Source: Chromatiales bacterium (GTDB taxonomy: Bacteria > Pseudomonadota > Gammaproteobacteria > UBA6429 > Thiohalophilaceae). Taken from it: a stretch of DNA of 13,812 nt. The notes below the pieces were generated by a model. The model saw only the letters and a list, made by a program, of their open reading frames with translations, ran no database searches and was not told where the DNA came from. How positions within the stretch are numbered: position 1 is the stretch's first letter; each line of letters opens with the position of its first letter. Shown here piece after piece: positions 13,707-13,812 of the stretch. The stretch is taken from contig JALTLP010000230.1 in assembly GCA_027001895.1 (NCBI GenBank), positions 1 through 13,812 on the forward strand, given 5' to 3'. The translations under genes were made by a program, and so were the position numbers.

Positions 13707-13812
13707 GTGAGAATCATTGCCCTATCGACACTGAAAACTTTCTGGGAAGAAAACCCAGAGTACATGGATGCGAAAGAGCCTACGCTTGCTTGGTATCAAC
13801 ATACCTTAGCGG
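13707..13812 (+). CDS. HigB-type toxin (RelE/HigB mRNA interferase family), N-terminal fragment
   Basis: Reading from GTG gives MRIIALSTLKTFWEENPEYM, then DAKEPTLAWYQHTLA, running off the right edge after 35 residues. The opening MRxIxxxTLxxFWExxP and the AWY motif are typical of the HigB family of ribosome-dependent mRNA-cleaving toxins, whose genes are usually followed by a HigA antitoxin with a helix-turn-helix. No ATG is available in frame upstream, so GTG is the only reasonable start; no ribosome-binding site is visible. The promoter and palindromic operator directly ahead support a self-regulated toxin-antitoxin pair. The catalytic C-terminal part and the antitoxin lie outside the window, so completeness cannot be judged. 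Confidence 0.8.
   Translation, partial: MRIIALSTLKTFWEENPEYMDAKEPTLAWYQHTLA

Overview
The window is chromosomal DNA from a gammaproteobacterium. Three things support this: the tmRNA tag ANDDNYALAA, the DnaK C-terminus, and a gene order that follows the E. coli grpE-nadK-recN-bamE-rnfH-ratA-smpB-ssrA block closely. An HrcA repressor with a CIRCE operator, and fur placed between recN and bamE, point away from the enteric bacteria. Genus cannot be fixed from the sequence.

Left end (1-892): the first 26 codons of dapB on the minus strand, then about 800 bases without a gene. This gap holds a nested imperfect palindrome (259-410), a small hairpin (225-243) and three copies of a structured repeat (478-892). 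The last copy reaches into the dnaJ stop codon.

Heat-shock block (887-6017, minus strand): hrcA-grpE-dnaK-dnaJ. A CIRCE operator lies ahead of hrcA. A sigma-32-type promoter with very good spacing overlaps the end of hrcA and faces grpE. A weaker one precedes dnaK, and two hairpins separate dnaK from dnaJ. The chaperone genes therefore appear to be under both repressor and heat-shock sigma control.

Housekeeping block (6106-12349): nadK-recN (plus), fur (minus) convergent with recN and divergent from bamE (plus), then an NSS transporter-ratA-rnfH unit (minus), then smpB (plus). The NSS transporter is the non-standard member, and its stop lies two bases from the ratA start.

Trans-translation and right end (11873-13812): smpB, a small secreted LprI-type protein, and ssrA (tmRNA, both ends defined by the acceptor stem). 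SmpB and tmRNA together rescue stalled ribosomes. Beyond the ssrA terminator the content becomes accessory: a frameshifted AlpA-like helix-turn-helix gene and, divergent from it, the start of a HigB-type toxin gene. The toxin promoter carries a palindrome filling the whole -35/-10 spacer. The 3' end of ssrA is a common integration point for genomic islands, and E. coli has CP4-57 with alpA at the same place, so the window probably ends inside the edge of such an island. No integrase or att repeat is visible here.
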